DNA of 64,000 nucleotides, taken from positions 163,550 through 227,549 of the forward strand of contig JAUWAU010000008.1 in assembly GCA_030601885.1 (NCBI GenBank), written 5' to 3'. Positions 42,911 to 52,110 of the stretch are shown piece by piece. Source of the DNA: Armatimonadota bacterium (GTDB lineage: Bacteria; Armatimonadota; Zipacnadia; JAUWAU01). A program made the position numbers and the translations under genes. Position 1 is the first letter of the stretch, and every line of letters starts with the position of its first letter. The notes under the pieces are model-generated. The model worked only from the letters and a program-made list of their open reading frames with translations. It ran no database searches and was not told the origin of the DNA.

Positions 42911-44818
42911 GTGGCCGACGCGTGCAGGTCATCCGACATCAACTGTTGTGGACCCAATGAGGCTGACGGCCGGTATGAGCTCCTGCTCATGGGCAGCGTC
43001 GCCGGTCTCGTCGGTTCGGGTTGGGTCCTTTACTGGCTGAAAGTCCAGCCAATAGTGCTGAGCATCGCCTGTGCCGTCGCCGCGGCCGCCATCGGTGTCT
43101 ATCCGCTGGCGCGCAGCGCGCTGAGCAGCCTTCTCCGCAGGCATATCACCGTTGACTTGCTCGTCACTATCGCGGTCATCGCCGCCGTGGCCTACGGCGA
43201 GTACAGAGCGGCCGGCATGGTGGCGTTCATCATGCTGCTTGGCGAGCACCTCGAGCGCCGTGCAAGTCGGCGTTCCCGAGGAGCCATATCCGCGCTGCTG
43301 GATCTGGCCCCGGAGATGGCTGTTGTGAGGCGCGAAGGCGGGGAAGTGACGGTACCGGCGGCCGAGGTGGAGGCCGGTGAAGTAGTCGTTGTGCGTCCGG
43401 GACAGCGCGTGCCCGTAGATGGTCGCGTTACTGTCGGCGGCGCCGCCGTCAACGAATCGTTCATCACCGGCGAGAGTCTGCCGCGCGATAAGGAGTACGG
43501 CGACGAGGTATTCGCCGGCGCAGTGGTGGAAGAGGGCGCACTGGATATCGTTGCGACCCGGGTCGGTGACGACCTCACGGTTGCGCGAATCCGCCGCATC
43601 GTCCAGGAGGCAGAAAGCAATCGAGCGCCCGTGCAGCGCGTCGCCGATCGCTTCGCCGCCTGGTTCGTTCCGCTCATCATGGTGCTGGCCGTCGCCGTCT
43701 GGCTATCAACCGGGGACCCGGTGCGGGGCATCGGGATCCTGGTGGTGGCCTGCCCCTGTGCCCTGGTGCTGGCAACACCCACGGCCATCGTTGCCGGCAT
43801 TGCCCGTGCGGCTCGTGAGGGCATACTGATCCGCGGGGGCGCCCATCTGGAGACCGCCGGACGCATCGACGCAGTGGCGCTGGACAAGACGGGTACCGTC
43901 ACCAGCGGGCGGCCGGTCGTCGTGTCGGTTTTGACCACGAACGGCTTCGCCGAGGCGGACGTTCGGCGACTTGCCGCCATTGCGGAAAAGCGTTCAGAGC
44001 ACCCGGTGGCGAAGGCCATCGTGGCTGCAGCCGCCGCGGAGCTCGGCGATGTGCCCGACCCGGACGAGTTCAGCTCGAGCCGGGGATCCGGTGTCCGCGC
44101 GCGCGTGGGGGCTGATGAGATCACGGTGGGGAGCCGTAGACACATGGCAGAGGCCGGTGTCGCGGTCGGCGAGGCGCTGGCAGGCATCGCCCGGCAGAGC
44201 AATGCCAGTGGCGACGCAGCGGCCTTCGTCGGCATCAATGGCGTCCTGGCCGGAGTGCTATTCGTGACCGACGCCGTTCGGGAGCAGTCGCGCGACATGA
44301 TCGGAGCCCTCGGCGAGATGGGCGTGGAACACGTCGTATTGCTCACGGGGGATGTGCGCCCGGCAGCTCAGCGCGTCGCCGACAGCGTCGGCATACGCGA
44401 GGTCCGTGCGGAGATGCTGCCCGAGGACAAGATCGCCGAGATCAAGACGCTCGCCGATCATCCACATAGGGTGGCCATGGTTGGGGATGGCGTGAACGAC
44501 GCGCCGGCGCTCGCGGCTGCCGACCTGGGCATCGCGATGGGCGCCGGCGGAGCCGACCTCGCCATCGATGCGGCCGATGTGGCTCTCATGGGTGACGATG
44601 TGGGCAAGATCCCAACAACGCTGGGCATCGGACGAGAAGCGCTCCGCATCATCAGGCAGAACATCGTGTTCTCACTAATGCTCAACAGCGCTGCCGTGGC
44701 TATCGTATCGATGGGCTGGCTAAGCATCGTCGGTGCAGCGATATTGCACCAAGTCAGTTCGCTGGCCGTTATCCTCAATTCGCTGCGACTGCTCTCCGGC
44801 GCCGCATCCCGGCGCTGA
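42911..44818 (+). CDS. Heavy-metal translocating P1B-type ATPase
   Basis: 635 residues. P-type ATPase motifs are all present: the transport-site CPC in VVACPCALVLATPTAI, the phosphorylation site DKTGTVTSG, the SEHPVAKAI histidine-proline motif and GDGVNDAPALAAADLG. There is no ferredoxin-like HMA domain at the N-terminus; instead CRSSDINCC offers three cysteines within ten residues. The last helix reads LHQVSSLAVILNSLRLL, unlike typical CopA. Metal could be copper, zinc/cadmium or cobalt; the upstream CsoR-type gene favours copper. The start is GTG, seven bases after csoR. Confidence 0.93.
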   Translation: MADACRSSDINCCGPNEADGRYELLLMGSVAGLVGSGWVLYWLKVQPIVLSIACAVAAAAIGVYPLARSALSSLLRRHITVDLLVTIAVIAAVAYGEYRAAGMVAFIMLLGEHLERRASRRSRGAISALLDLAPEMAVVRREGGEVTVPAAEVEAGEVVVVRPGQRVPVDGRVTVGGAAVNESFITGESLPRDKEYGDEVFAGAVVEEGALDIVATRVGDDLTVARIRRIVQEAESNRAPVQRVADRFAAWFVPLIMVLAVAVWLSTGDPVRGIGILVVACPCALVLATPTAIVAGIARAAREGILIRGGAHLETAGRIDAVALDKTGTVTSGRPVVVSVLTTNGFAEADVRRLAAIAEKRSEHPVAKAIVAAAAAELGDVPDPDEFSSSRGSGVRARVGADEITVGSRRHMAEAGVAVGEALAGIARQSNASGDAAAFVGINGVLAGVLFVTDAVREQSRDMIGALGEMGVEHVVLLTGDVRPAAQRVADSVGIREVRAEMLPEDKIAEIKTLADHPHRVAMVGDGVNDAPALAAADLGIAMGAGGADLAIDAADVALMGDDVGKIPTTLGIGREALRIIRQNIVFSLMLNSAAVAIVSMGWLSIVGAAILHQVSSLAVILNSLRLLSGAASRR

Positions 44819-44876
44819 TGTACACGCTCCGCTCTTCGGCGGGGTTGCCGGCAGCCCCCCGGCACCCGATGACAGT

Positions 44877-46847
44877 TTACCGAGCCCGACGCAGCTTGAC
44901 GTAGCCATGCCTCTCAAGGCCCTCGTATAGCTCCATGAGACGCACGCTGCTCTTCCCCATCTCCCCGGCCACCAACTCCTCCACCTGCGCTACGCTGCGG
45001 CCTCCGTCGGTCCAGAATAGAGCACGCGATACAACATCCCTCCCGATATCGTTCCGGTCGCACAGTCCAGTCCATTCCTCACGGTCCCCGGCAGGTATGC
45101 GCGCCATCCGGAATTCCCCGACGACGAGTCTCCGCGGCACCACCGTTGCAGCATGTCGGTAGTAGGCCGTCTGCCCTCTGCGAGGCTTGCGTGCCGGCAC
45201 GCCGCAGGCGCGGGCGGCGCGCTCGAAGGCGGCGTCCGCGCTTTGCGCAAGCTCTCTCTTCAGGGCCGCCAGGCGCCGATGCAGCCGTGTCGCACGGCGA
45301 CCGGCGAGAGCAGCTACCGAATCGATGGCCATCCCATAGCACGTGCGGAGATGGGCCAATCGTTGCCATGGCAAAGCCCCATCGCTGCCTTCACTGCCCT
45401 GATAGTGAGCCGTGATGGCCTCTTGCGCGCACGCTACCATGGCCTGCTGTCCCTCGCTGAGCACCTCCTCCGCGAGCCAGCGCGCCTCGGGCTCACCGGC
45501 GTTGGCAATGAAGTACACGTACGCCGCAACGGCCTGGGCGATCCAGCGCAGCTTCTCCGGATCAAGCTTGTCGGGTGTATCAGTCGAGCTGTGATAGAAC
45601 TTGTAGGGGCATTCCATGAGCAGAGGGCTGGGCACGCCGATGCTTGGATCCGCAATCATGGCATCGGCGCCGGCGTACCGACGGTCCCGCCAATTGACCA
45701 GCAACGGGTCGCTGCTTGACAGGTGGGTCAGTATGCACCGCAGGAGCGTATCGGTGTACGAGCTCTGGGCGTGAGGGTTGTGGCAGAGGTCGAGCGGGGC
45801 CCGGCACAGCGCCTCGCGCCCACCCACGCAGTCCAGGGTCACGCCCGCGATGGCGTTCCGGAAGATGTCCCGTCGCTCGAAAACGGCTGCCATGGTGCCC
45901 ATGCACTCGTAGGTGAACAGCATGCGTATGCCGCGCCGCGGCCGGCGGAGCTTCCCGGCCTCGATAAGCTCGCGCACACATCGGAGCACCTCCAGTGCCA
46001 CGCCGCAGCCGCTCGCGTCGTCAATGGCGCCCACCTCCGACAGATGGCCATTCATGAGCACCTCGCCCTTCGTGCGGCCCGGGATCGCCCCGGTGACGAT
46101 GTCCAGGGCGCCATCGTAGAAGCGCGCGTCCACTTGTGCATGGAGCCGAACTCCCTGCTCGCGGCGCAGCAGATTGCGCAGCCATTGGCCCTGACGCGGC
46201 GTCAGCACGAAGCCCCAGCACTGCGCGTGCCCCTTCTTCATGCCCCAACCGCCATACTCGTAGTCCGGGCCGAAGGTCTGCCAGGCCCGCCCATCAGGCA
46301 ACTCGAGGGGCAGCCGACGGCCCTCATACGTGGGCATGTAGTCGGTCACAACGCCTGCCGCCCCGCGCTCAACCGCCTGCACCTTGACTCCGCGCGCAGA
46401 CTCGGACGTCAATACGATCTTGTCCTGCACATCGGCGTCCTGGTAGTCCTCCGCCCTGCCGCCTCCGTCGAGAGCCAGCGCTTCGGCCGCGACGCCGCCG
46501 GGGGGCGTCGGCTTGCTATACATCACCAGCGAACACGGATCGTGGCGGTAGTCGCAGAGCACGACCTCGCCGCGGCCGGTGGCCGGAAGCACGCGCAGCC
46601 TGGCACTCCGGCAATTCCACGCCTGAGGCATGACCCAGTCACCGTACCGCGTCTCGCCGTCGGCAGGCACGGGCGTGATCTCGCCGTCCAGCCCATGCTC
46701 CCGCATTCTCGCGAGGCAGTACCGGCTGGTCTCGTGATGCCGGTCGAAAGAGCCCCACCGATCCAGATCGTGAATGTGCGCGATCATATCCAACGCAGTT
46801 ATGCCGGATGCATTGGTGGAGAGCGTCTCGAGCAGATGGCGAAACAT
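44877..46847 (-). CDS. M28-type peptidase with PA-like insert (DUF4910-like)
   Basis: 656 residues. A PA-like segment around residues 150-250 (VQDKIVLTSESARGVKVQAVERGAAGVV) is followed by an M28-like metal domain: GEVLMNGHLSEVGAIDDASGCGVALEV, where M28 enzymes have His-x-Asp and Asp-Asp-x-Ala-Ser-Gly ligands, then TYECMGT and SPLLMECPYKFYHSSTDTPDKLD with the last His. This matches aminopeptidase-like proteins annotated as DUF4910. The C-terminal 100 residues resemble a winged-helix module. It is cytoplasmic by sequence. The start follows a strong GGGAGGA; a longer frame to 47006 is unsupported. Confidence 0.75.
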   Translation of the reverse strand: MFRHLLETLSTNASGITALDMIAHIHDLDRWGSFDRHHETSRYCLARMREHGLDGEITPVPADGETRYGDWVMPQAWNCRSARLRVLPATGRGEVVLCDYRHDPCSLVMYSKPTPPGGVAAEALALDGGGRAEDYQDADVQDKIVLTSESARGVKVQAVERGAAGVVTDYMPTYEGRRLPLELPDGRAWQTFGPDYEYGGWGMKKGHAQCWGFVLTPRQGQWLRNLLRREQGVRLHAQVDARFYDGALDIVTGAIPGRTKGEVLMNGHLSEVGAIDDASGCGVALEVLRCVRELIEAGKLRRPRRGIRMLFTYECMGTMAAVFERRDIFRNAIAGVTLDCVGGREALCRAPLDLCHNPHAQSSYTDTLLRCILTHLSSSDPLLVNWRDRRYAGADAMIADPSIGVPSPLLMECPYKFYHSSTDTPDKLDPEKLRWIAQAVAAYVYFIANAGEPEARWLAEEVLSEGQQAMVACAQEAITAHYQGSEGSDGALPWQRLAHLRTCYGMAIDSVAALAGRRATRLHRRLAALKRELAQSADAAFERAARACGVPARKPRRGQTAYYRHAATVVPRRLVVGEFRMARIPAGDREEWTGLCDRNDIGRDVVSRALFWTDGGRSVAQVEELVAGEMGKSSVRLMELYEGLERHGYVKLRRAR

Positions 46848-47021
46848 GGCTTCCTCCCAGCATGGCGAGCGGGTATCGAGGCGGGAGTGAGTATACGCGA
46901 ACGGGGGGATTGATGCCAGGGCCACTTGGGAGGGCACGAAGTGCTGCCAGATGAACAGCGTGACGCTCGTCACAAGGCGGAACTGGCGCGGCACGGCATC
47001 TGTCAATACTATTGAGTCCAG

Positions 47022-47696
47022 TTAGGGGGAGCCCGCCTCGGGATCGGGGCTGCGAAAAGCGCCCGGATACGATGGCGGGCATTTTTTGCCGAGTAACGTG
47101 CGCGTCTGGTCGGCCGCCGCACGTCCCAGCGCGGACAGGATCGCCTGGCTGGCCTCACCGTGCAGACGCAGCACCTCATTGGGGCGCAGGTCGAGGACCT
47201 CCGCGATCTCCCCAAATGTCAACTCCTCCAGGTGGAACAGGCCCACCACGACCTGATGCTGCTCCGGGAGCTGCTCGATGGTCGTCTCCAGGACAACCGC
47301 GGCATCCTTGGTGTAGGTTTGCCGCGACCACCAGGCAGCCTCGGTGACAAGAGCTCGTGACGCACGGAGCAGCAACTCACGCTGCAAATCGGCGGTGTGG
47401 CCTCGCACCTGGGTGCCGAGCTGCTCCGGGCTGACCCTCTCGTCCGTCCAGCCGCTGTCTACGCTCGCAAGCCACTGATGAGTCGCACACCAGATCTCAA
47501 TCCTGGCCGCTTCCTCCACTTGGTCGATGTCGAAGCCCACACGCTCCAGGGCACGCAGTAGTGCTTGGACAACCACCTGCCTCAGCGATGCGACGCTGGT
47601 GCCGGGCGGCAGAAGTGGCTTCGCCCGCTCGATGGCGTGTCTCCCGAGTTCCGCACAGCGACGGATGCAGGCAACAGACTGAGCGGAGGGCGGCAC
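47022..47696 (-). CDS. Sigma-70 region-4-like protein (divergent sigma factor)
   Basis: 224 residues. Residues about 140-190 form a recognisable sigma region 4 helix-turn-helix: IEQLPEQHQVVVGLFHLEELTFGEIAEVLDLRPNEVLRL. The N-terminal 120 residues are helical and may be a very divergent region 2, but I cannot see the conserved -10-binding aromatic block. It may be an ECF-like sigma factor or a related regulator. No anti-sigma gene is adjacent. It is divergent from the hypothetical gene at 48009. Confidence 0.6.
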   Translation of the reverse strand: MPPSAQSVACIRRCAELGRHAIERAKPLLPPGTSVASLRQVVVQALLRALERVGFDIDQVEEAARIEIWCATHQWLASVDSGWTDERVSPEQLGTQVRGHTADLQRELLLRASRALVTEAAWWSRQTYTKDAAVVLETTIEQLPEQHQVVVGLFHLEELTFGEIAEVLDLRPNEVLRLHGEASQAILSALGRAAADQTRTLLGKKCPPSYPGAFRSPDPEAGSP

Positions 47697-48008
47697 GGGC
47701 CTTGTGCCTCCAAACAGTGCCCTCGTTCACGCAGCAGGCACGCGTTATTAGCGGAAATGGTGGGCTATTGCAGCGCTTTCGTTTACATATCGGTAATATG
47801 GGCGCAGCGCCTTAGCTTCTGGTACATCGTCGCGCCTCGGCTTGTCAGCCCGCCTGGCGTCGTCCGGCCCCGATGCACAGGAGCGACCTCATACGCGCGA
47901 AAGGACTTCGGAGCACCTGCGGGGAACTTCAGAGGCGTCGTGCGGCGGCTCGCACCTCACGCTGCGGGCGGGAGTGTGCTTGCCGGGTCCCGTGAAGGGA
48001 GCACCGTC
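47697..48008. other. 312-base divergent intergenic region
   Basis: An AT-rich island at 47770-47800 (containing GTTTACATATCGGTAATATG) stands out and could hold promoters for either side, but no hexamer pair has good spacing. Confidence 0.4.
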
Positions 48009-48677
48009 ATGAGCTGGGCGCTAACCGAGAAGCCACAAGCCCGCGTCCGGCCGGTGGGCGCCATCAACGTGCGTGTCGAGTTCACCGGAATCCCGTACTA
48101 CTTCATCAACCTCGGCGATGGGGAGCAAGGCGCATTCGCCTCCTACCACGAACTGCCCGAGCCCCACATGACCACGACCGAGCTGACCGTCATCGGACGG
48201 GCGCACTGTCGCGGCGAGGATTGCTTCGAGATCCAAAGGACCACCGCTGCGCCCGACGGCCGCGTGATCTCCCAGAGCAGCTTCTACCTGGCGCTCCGGG
48301 AGCACCAAGTGGCTTGGCTGCTGCGCATTCGCCGGCATCCGGGCGAGCCCACGCGGATTGACGAAGCCACGGCCACCTTCCCTCGGCACCTGGAGGTAGG
48401 CCTGGAGTTCGGACACCGCCGCGTGCGGGGCGTTGTAGACGTGTTGATAAACGAAAAGCCGTGGCGCTGCATAGAGGTCGAAAGCGTGGGCAAGGGCGAT
48501 CCGCACTTGACCCGTCTGTACATCGGGACGGATGGCAGACAGCTCTACAATCGGCGCTTCATTCGCTCCGATGCCCCTATGCCCTACCGGATTCCGCAGG
48601 ATGTCGAGCAGCTCCCCTATCGGGGGAACAACTATGTCTCCTACTACGAGGACTTCGCCAAGTTTGTTCTTGTGTAG
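48009..48677 (+). CDS. Hypothetical protein
   Basis: 222 residues with a normal amino-acid composition, mainly beta-strand by pattern (for example CFEIQRTTAAPDGRVISQSSFYLA and VRGVVDVLINEKPWRCIEVES). No signal peptide, membrane helix or cysteine motif. I do not recognise a family. The start is the ATG after AAGGGAG; an open frame continues upstream to 47565 but that part reads as arginine-rich noise. It is followed 62 bases later by a Gfo/Idh/MocA gene in the same direction. Confidence 0.65.
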   Translation: MSWALTEKPQARVRPVGAINVRVEFTGIPYYFINLGDGEQGAFASYHELPEPHMTTTELTVIGRAHCRGEDCFEIQRTTAAPDGRVISQSSFYLALREHQVAWLLRIRRHPGEPTRIDEATATFPRHLEVGLEFGHRRVRGVVDVLINEKPWRCIEVESVGKGDPHLTRLYIGTDGRQLYNRRFIRSDAPMPYRIPQDVEQLPYRGNNYVSYYEDFAKFVLV

Positions 48678-48739
48678 GGGAGACAATGGGCCCAGGTCCC
48701 GCACGACTGGGTGCCACATCTCATTCAAAGGTACGGTGA

Positions 48740-49765
48740 TTGCCAGTGTCTCCGGAGAAACTCAGGATAGGTGTTATCGGCGTCGGCGGGCACGGAACCA
48801 AGCACTTGGACTGCTTCACGGCGTGCCCGCACGCTGAGCTCGCCGCCGTCTGCGATGTCAATGAGGAGCTTGTTCGGGAGCAGGCGGAGAGGTACAAGGT
48901 TGCTTCCGCCCACACCGACTACCGCGAGATGCTCGCCGAGGCCGATGTGGACGCCGTGGCAGTTGTGCTGCCGGATCATCTTCATCGCGATGCCTGCGAG
49001 GCCGCCTTTGACGCCGGGAAGCACGTGCTGGTGGAAAAGCCGATGGCAACATCGGTGGCCGACGCGGAGGCCATCGTCGCTGCCTGGAAGCGCGCCGGCA
49101 CGAAGCTCATGGTGAACTGGAGCAATCGGTGGATGCCAGGCTTTTCCCTAACCAAGGCTGCTCTTGACGCCGGGGAGCTCGGGGAGCCGCTCTACATCTA
49201 CGCGCGCCTGAACAACACGCTGCGGGTGCCAACGAAGATGCTCTCGTGGTCGGGGAACACCACACTGCCCCACTGGCTCATGTGCCACCGGCTCGACATC
49301 GCCCGCTGGTACGTGGGCTGCGAGGTCACAAAGGTACGGGCCGTATCGCGGTCGAAGGTATTGAAGGGTATGGGCATAGACACGCCGGACTTCTACCAGG
49401 CGACGTTGGAGTTCGAGAGCGGCGCCGTGGGCAATTTCGAGAACTGCTGGGTGCTGCCCGAGTCCATGCCGTGGACTGTTGACTCGAAGTTTCAATTGGT
49501 GTGCACGAATGGGTATGTTAATATCGACCCATTGCTCCCGGTCCACGTTATGGCGACGCCTGAGGGCGCCAGCTACCAGACGCCGCTCTTCGCCAACGTT
49601 CTGGGCAAGCCACAGGGATTCGTGTACGACGCGCTATGCCATTTCGTTGAGAGCGTGCTCGACGGAAGGGAGCCCCTGATCACTGGTGATGACGGCTTGG
49701 CGCTGACGAAAGCGCTCTGCGCCGTGGTGGAATCGGCGGAGACGGGCGAAACCATCGAGCTGTGA
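48740..49765 (+). CDS. Gfo/Idh/MocA oxidoreductase, cytoplasmic
   Basis: 341 residues. Rossmann motif RIGVIGVGGHGTKHL at the N-terminus, AVCDVNEEL, and the family EKPMATSVADAE motif near residue 97. The C-terminal beta-sheet domain includes RLDIARWYVG, the region of the catalytic His/Asp. No signal peptide. The start is TTG (a GTG lies six bases further on) after AAAGG. Probably an NAD(P)-dependent sugar or inositol dehydrogenase; substrate unknown. Confidence 0.9.
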   Translation: MPVSPEKLRIGVIGVGGHGTKHLDCFTACPHAELAAVCDVNEELVREQAERYKVASAHTDYREMLAEADVDAVAVVLPDHLHRDACEAAFDAGKHVLVEKPMATSVADAEAIVAAWKRAGTKLMVNWSNRWMPGFSLTKAALDAGELGEPLYIYARLNNTLRVPTKMLSWSGNTTLPHWLMCHRLDIARWYVGCEVTKVRAVSRSKVLKGMGIDTPDFYQATLEFESGAVGNFENCWVLPESMPWTVDSKFQLVCTNGYVNIDPLLPVHVMATPEGASYQTPLFANVLGKPQGFVYDALCHFVESVLDGREPLITGDDGLALTKALCAVVESAETGETIEL

Positions 49766-49839
49766 GGCCCACACCCACATGGGGCCGCGCGGGGATGAGC
49801 TGCGGCCGAGCGATGGGAGTGTGGGAAGAAGGTGGCGAG

Positions 49840-51183
49840 ATGAGGACAAGATGGGCAGCCTCTGCCCTGACGTGCGTTGTCGTGGCGGCATCAGCCCTAT
49901 GGTGCACGGGCAGCCGCGCCGGCGCGGCCGGCGACGTGCTCGTGTTGACGTACAGAGGCACTATCAACCCCGCCTCGGCCGACTACCTGCTCCGAGGCAT
50001 CCGTCTCGCTGAAGAGGCCAAGGCCGAGTGCGTCGTGATACGACTCGACACGCCCGGCGGCCTGGTGACCACCACGCGGCGCATCATCGAGGGGATCATG
50101 CAGTCGCAGGTGCCCGTGGTGGCATATGTATGGCCGTCCGGTGGGCATGCTGCCTCCGCCGGCACGTTTATCGTAATGGCGGCCCACGTGGCGGCCATGG
50201 CCCCGGCAACGAACATCGGCGCCGCCCATCCCGTGTTCATGGGGCAGGGCGAACAGAGCGAAGAGCAGGCCAAGACCGCTACCGACAAGGCGAGGAACGA
50301 CCTCATCGCGTACATCAAGGCCATCGCCAAGAAGCGGAAACGGAACGCCGAGTGGGGGGAGCTTGCCGTCCGGGAGAGCGCGGCGGCATCGGCGGAAGAT
50401 GCGGTGGAGAAGAACGTCGTTGACCTCTTGGCCGACGACGTGGAAGAGCTCCTGGCTGCCATCGACGGCCGACGCGTGGAGATTGTAGGCGGGGAGAAGG
50501 TCCTTCGGACCAAGGGTGCGGCCACGCGCGACATCCCAATGACGGCACGGGAGCGGTTCTTCTCGATACTCGCCGATCCGAACGTGGCCTACATACTCAT
50601 GATGCTGGCCTTCATGGGCCTCATTCTGGAGATACACGCCCCGGGCCTGAGCGGAGGCGGCATCCTGAGCGCCATCTGCATCATACTCGCGCTGTATGCA
50701 CTGTCCGTGCTGCCGTGGAACTACGCGGGCCTGGCCCTCATTCTGCTTTCCGTGGGCTTCTTCGCCGCCGAGATCAAGGTGCCAAGCCACGGCCTCCTGA
50801 CCATCGGCGGCGTGATCTCCCTCGCCCTCGGATCGTTTCTGCTGTTTGATCGGCCCGCCGAGGCCCCCGGGGTGCGTGTGGCCACGCCGGTGATTATCGC
50901 GACGGTCGGCAGCGTGACGAGCTTCTTTGTCTTCTGTGTGTACTATGTCGTGAGGGGGCACAGGCGGAAGGTGGTCACGGGTCAGGAGGCCATCGTGGGA
51001 ATGATCGGCGTGGCGCGCTCCGAGATACGCCAGCAGGGACGGGTATTCGCCGATAGTACCCTGTGGACAGCCGAGTCGATCGAGGGTCTCATCCCCGCCG
51101 GCGCGAAGGTGGAGGTGGTTGCCATAGATGGCCTGCGGCTTAAGGTGAAGCCATACACTGAGCCTGACGCAGTCAGCGACTAG
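49840..51183 (+). CDS. NfeD family membrane serine protease
   Basis: 447 residues, the long NfeD form. A signal peptide (about 26 residues) is followed by a ClpP-like serine protease domain: IRLDTPGGLVTTTRRIIEGI, then AYVWPSGGHAASAGTFIVMAAH with the catalytic Ser in the SAG stretch, and GAAHPV. Then four to five membrane helices and a C-terminal OB-fold domain (GVARSEIRQQGRVFADSTLW). It pairs with the band-7 gene 19 bases downstream, the usual partner, in membrane quality control. I start at the ATG preceding the signal peptide. Confidence 0.92.
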   Translation: MRTRWAASALTCVVVAASALWCTGSRAGAAGDVLVLTYRGTINPASADYLLRGIRLAEEAKAECVVIRLDTPGGLVTTTRRIIEGIMQSQVPVVAYVWPSGGHAASAGTFIVMAAHVAAMAPATNIGAAHPVFMGQGEQSEEQAKTATDKARNDLIAYIKAIAKKRKRNAEWGELAVRESAAASAEDAVEKNVVDLLADDVEELLAAIDGRRVEIVGGEKVLRTKGAATRDIPMTARERFFSILADPNVAYILMMLAFMGLILEIHAPGLSGGGILSAICIILALYALSVLPWNYAGLALILLSVGFFAAEIKVPSHGLLTIGGVISLALGSFLLFDRPAEAPGVRVATPVIIATVGSVTSFFVFCVYYVVRGHRRKVVTGQEAIVGMIGVARSEIRQQGRVFADSTLWTAESIEGLIPAGAKVEVVAIDGLRLKVKPYTEPDAVSD

Positions 51184-51202
51184 GCCACAAGGAGGGCAAA
51201 CA

Positions 51203-52030
51203 ATGGAGGGACAAACAGCAACCTGGGCAGGAATCACGGTTGCAGCCATCGGCCTGTTCATCTTGGCGAACGCCATCAAGATCGTGCAGGAGTATGAACG
51301 CGGCGTCATCTTCCGACTCGGGCGGCTGCAGGGCGCCAAAGGGCCGGGGTTGTTCGTAATAATCCCCGTGATCGACCGGATGGTAAAAGTAGACCTGCGG
51401 ATCGTCACCTTAGACGTGCCGTCGCAGGAGATCATCACCCGGGATAACGTCACGATGCGCGTCAACGCCGTCTGCTACTTCCGCGTGTCCGATCCGTCGG
51501 CCGCAATCGTGCAGGCGGAGCACTACGGCCTGGCGACACACCAGAAAGCGCAGACGACGCTGCGGAGCATCCTCGGGCAGCACGACCTGGACGAGCTCCT
51601 CGCCGAGCGTGACAAGATAAATGCGCAACTGCAAGAGATAATTGACGAGGAGACCAACGTGTGGGGCGTCAAGGTGACGGCCGTGGAGGTCAAGGATGTG
51701 GAGCTGCCCGAGAACATGCAGCGGGCCATCGCACGGCAGGCGGAGGCGGAGCGGGAGCGGCGCGCCAAGGTCATCCATGCCGAGGGCGAGTACCAGGCAG
51801 CGCAGCGGCTCGCCGACGCGGCCCAGGTGATCACGCCGTATCCCGCGGCCATTCAGTTACGCTTCCTGGAAACGCTGCGTGAAGTGGCCACCGAACACAA
51901 CTCGACCACGATCTTCCCCGTCCCCATCGATCTGTTCGAGGCGTTCCTGACGAGGAAAGCCCCCGAGGCGCCACCCGCGCCTGCTGCGGCGCCCGCAGCA
52001 CAACCTGCCGCTGGTGAGGGGGAGTCGTAG
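51203..52030 (+). CDS. Slipin/stomatin-like band-7 (SPFH) protein
   Basis: 275 residues. An N-terminal membrane helix (AGITVAAIGLFILANAI) is followed by the SPFH domain: VQEYERGVIFRLGRLQGAKGPGLF, and a coiled-coil-rich region EAERERRAKVIHAEGEYQAAQRLADAA. The C-terminus is Ala/Pro-rich. These proteins form membrane microdomains and oligomers and are substrates or partners of NfeD proteases. Same operon as the upstream NfeD gene. Confidence 0.95.
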   Translation: MEGQTATWAGITVAAIGLFILANAIKIVQEYERGVIFRLGRLQGAKGPGLFVIIPVIDRMVKVDLRIVTLDVPSQEIITRDNVTMRVNAVCYFRVSDPSAAIVQAEHYGLATHQKAQTTLRSILGQHDLDELLAERDKINAQLQEIIDEETNVWGVKVTAVEVKDVELPENMQRAIARQAEAERERRAKVIHAEGEYQAAQRLADAAQVITPYPAAIQLRFLETLREVATEHNSTTIFPVPIDLFEAFLTRKAPEAPPAPAAAPAAQPAAGEGES

Positions 52031-52059
52031 CAGCAAGCCGCGCAACTTTGTGCCACCCG

Positions 52060-52097
52060 CGGCGCGCACGAGCCACACGGCTCGTGCGCGCCGTTTT
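52060..52097 (+). terminator. Rho-independent terminator of the NfeD/band-7 operon
   Basis: A 15-bp perfect stem (52060-52074 with 52079-52093), loop ACAC, followed by TTTT. It lies 30 bases after the band-7 stop and before the convergent gene. Confidence 0.92.
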
Positions 52098-52110
52098 GCT
52101 GGGCGACGGG

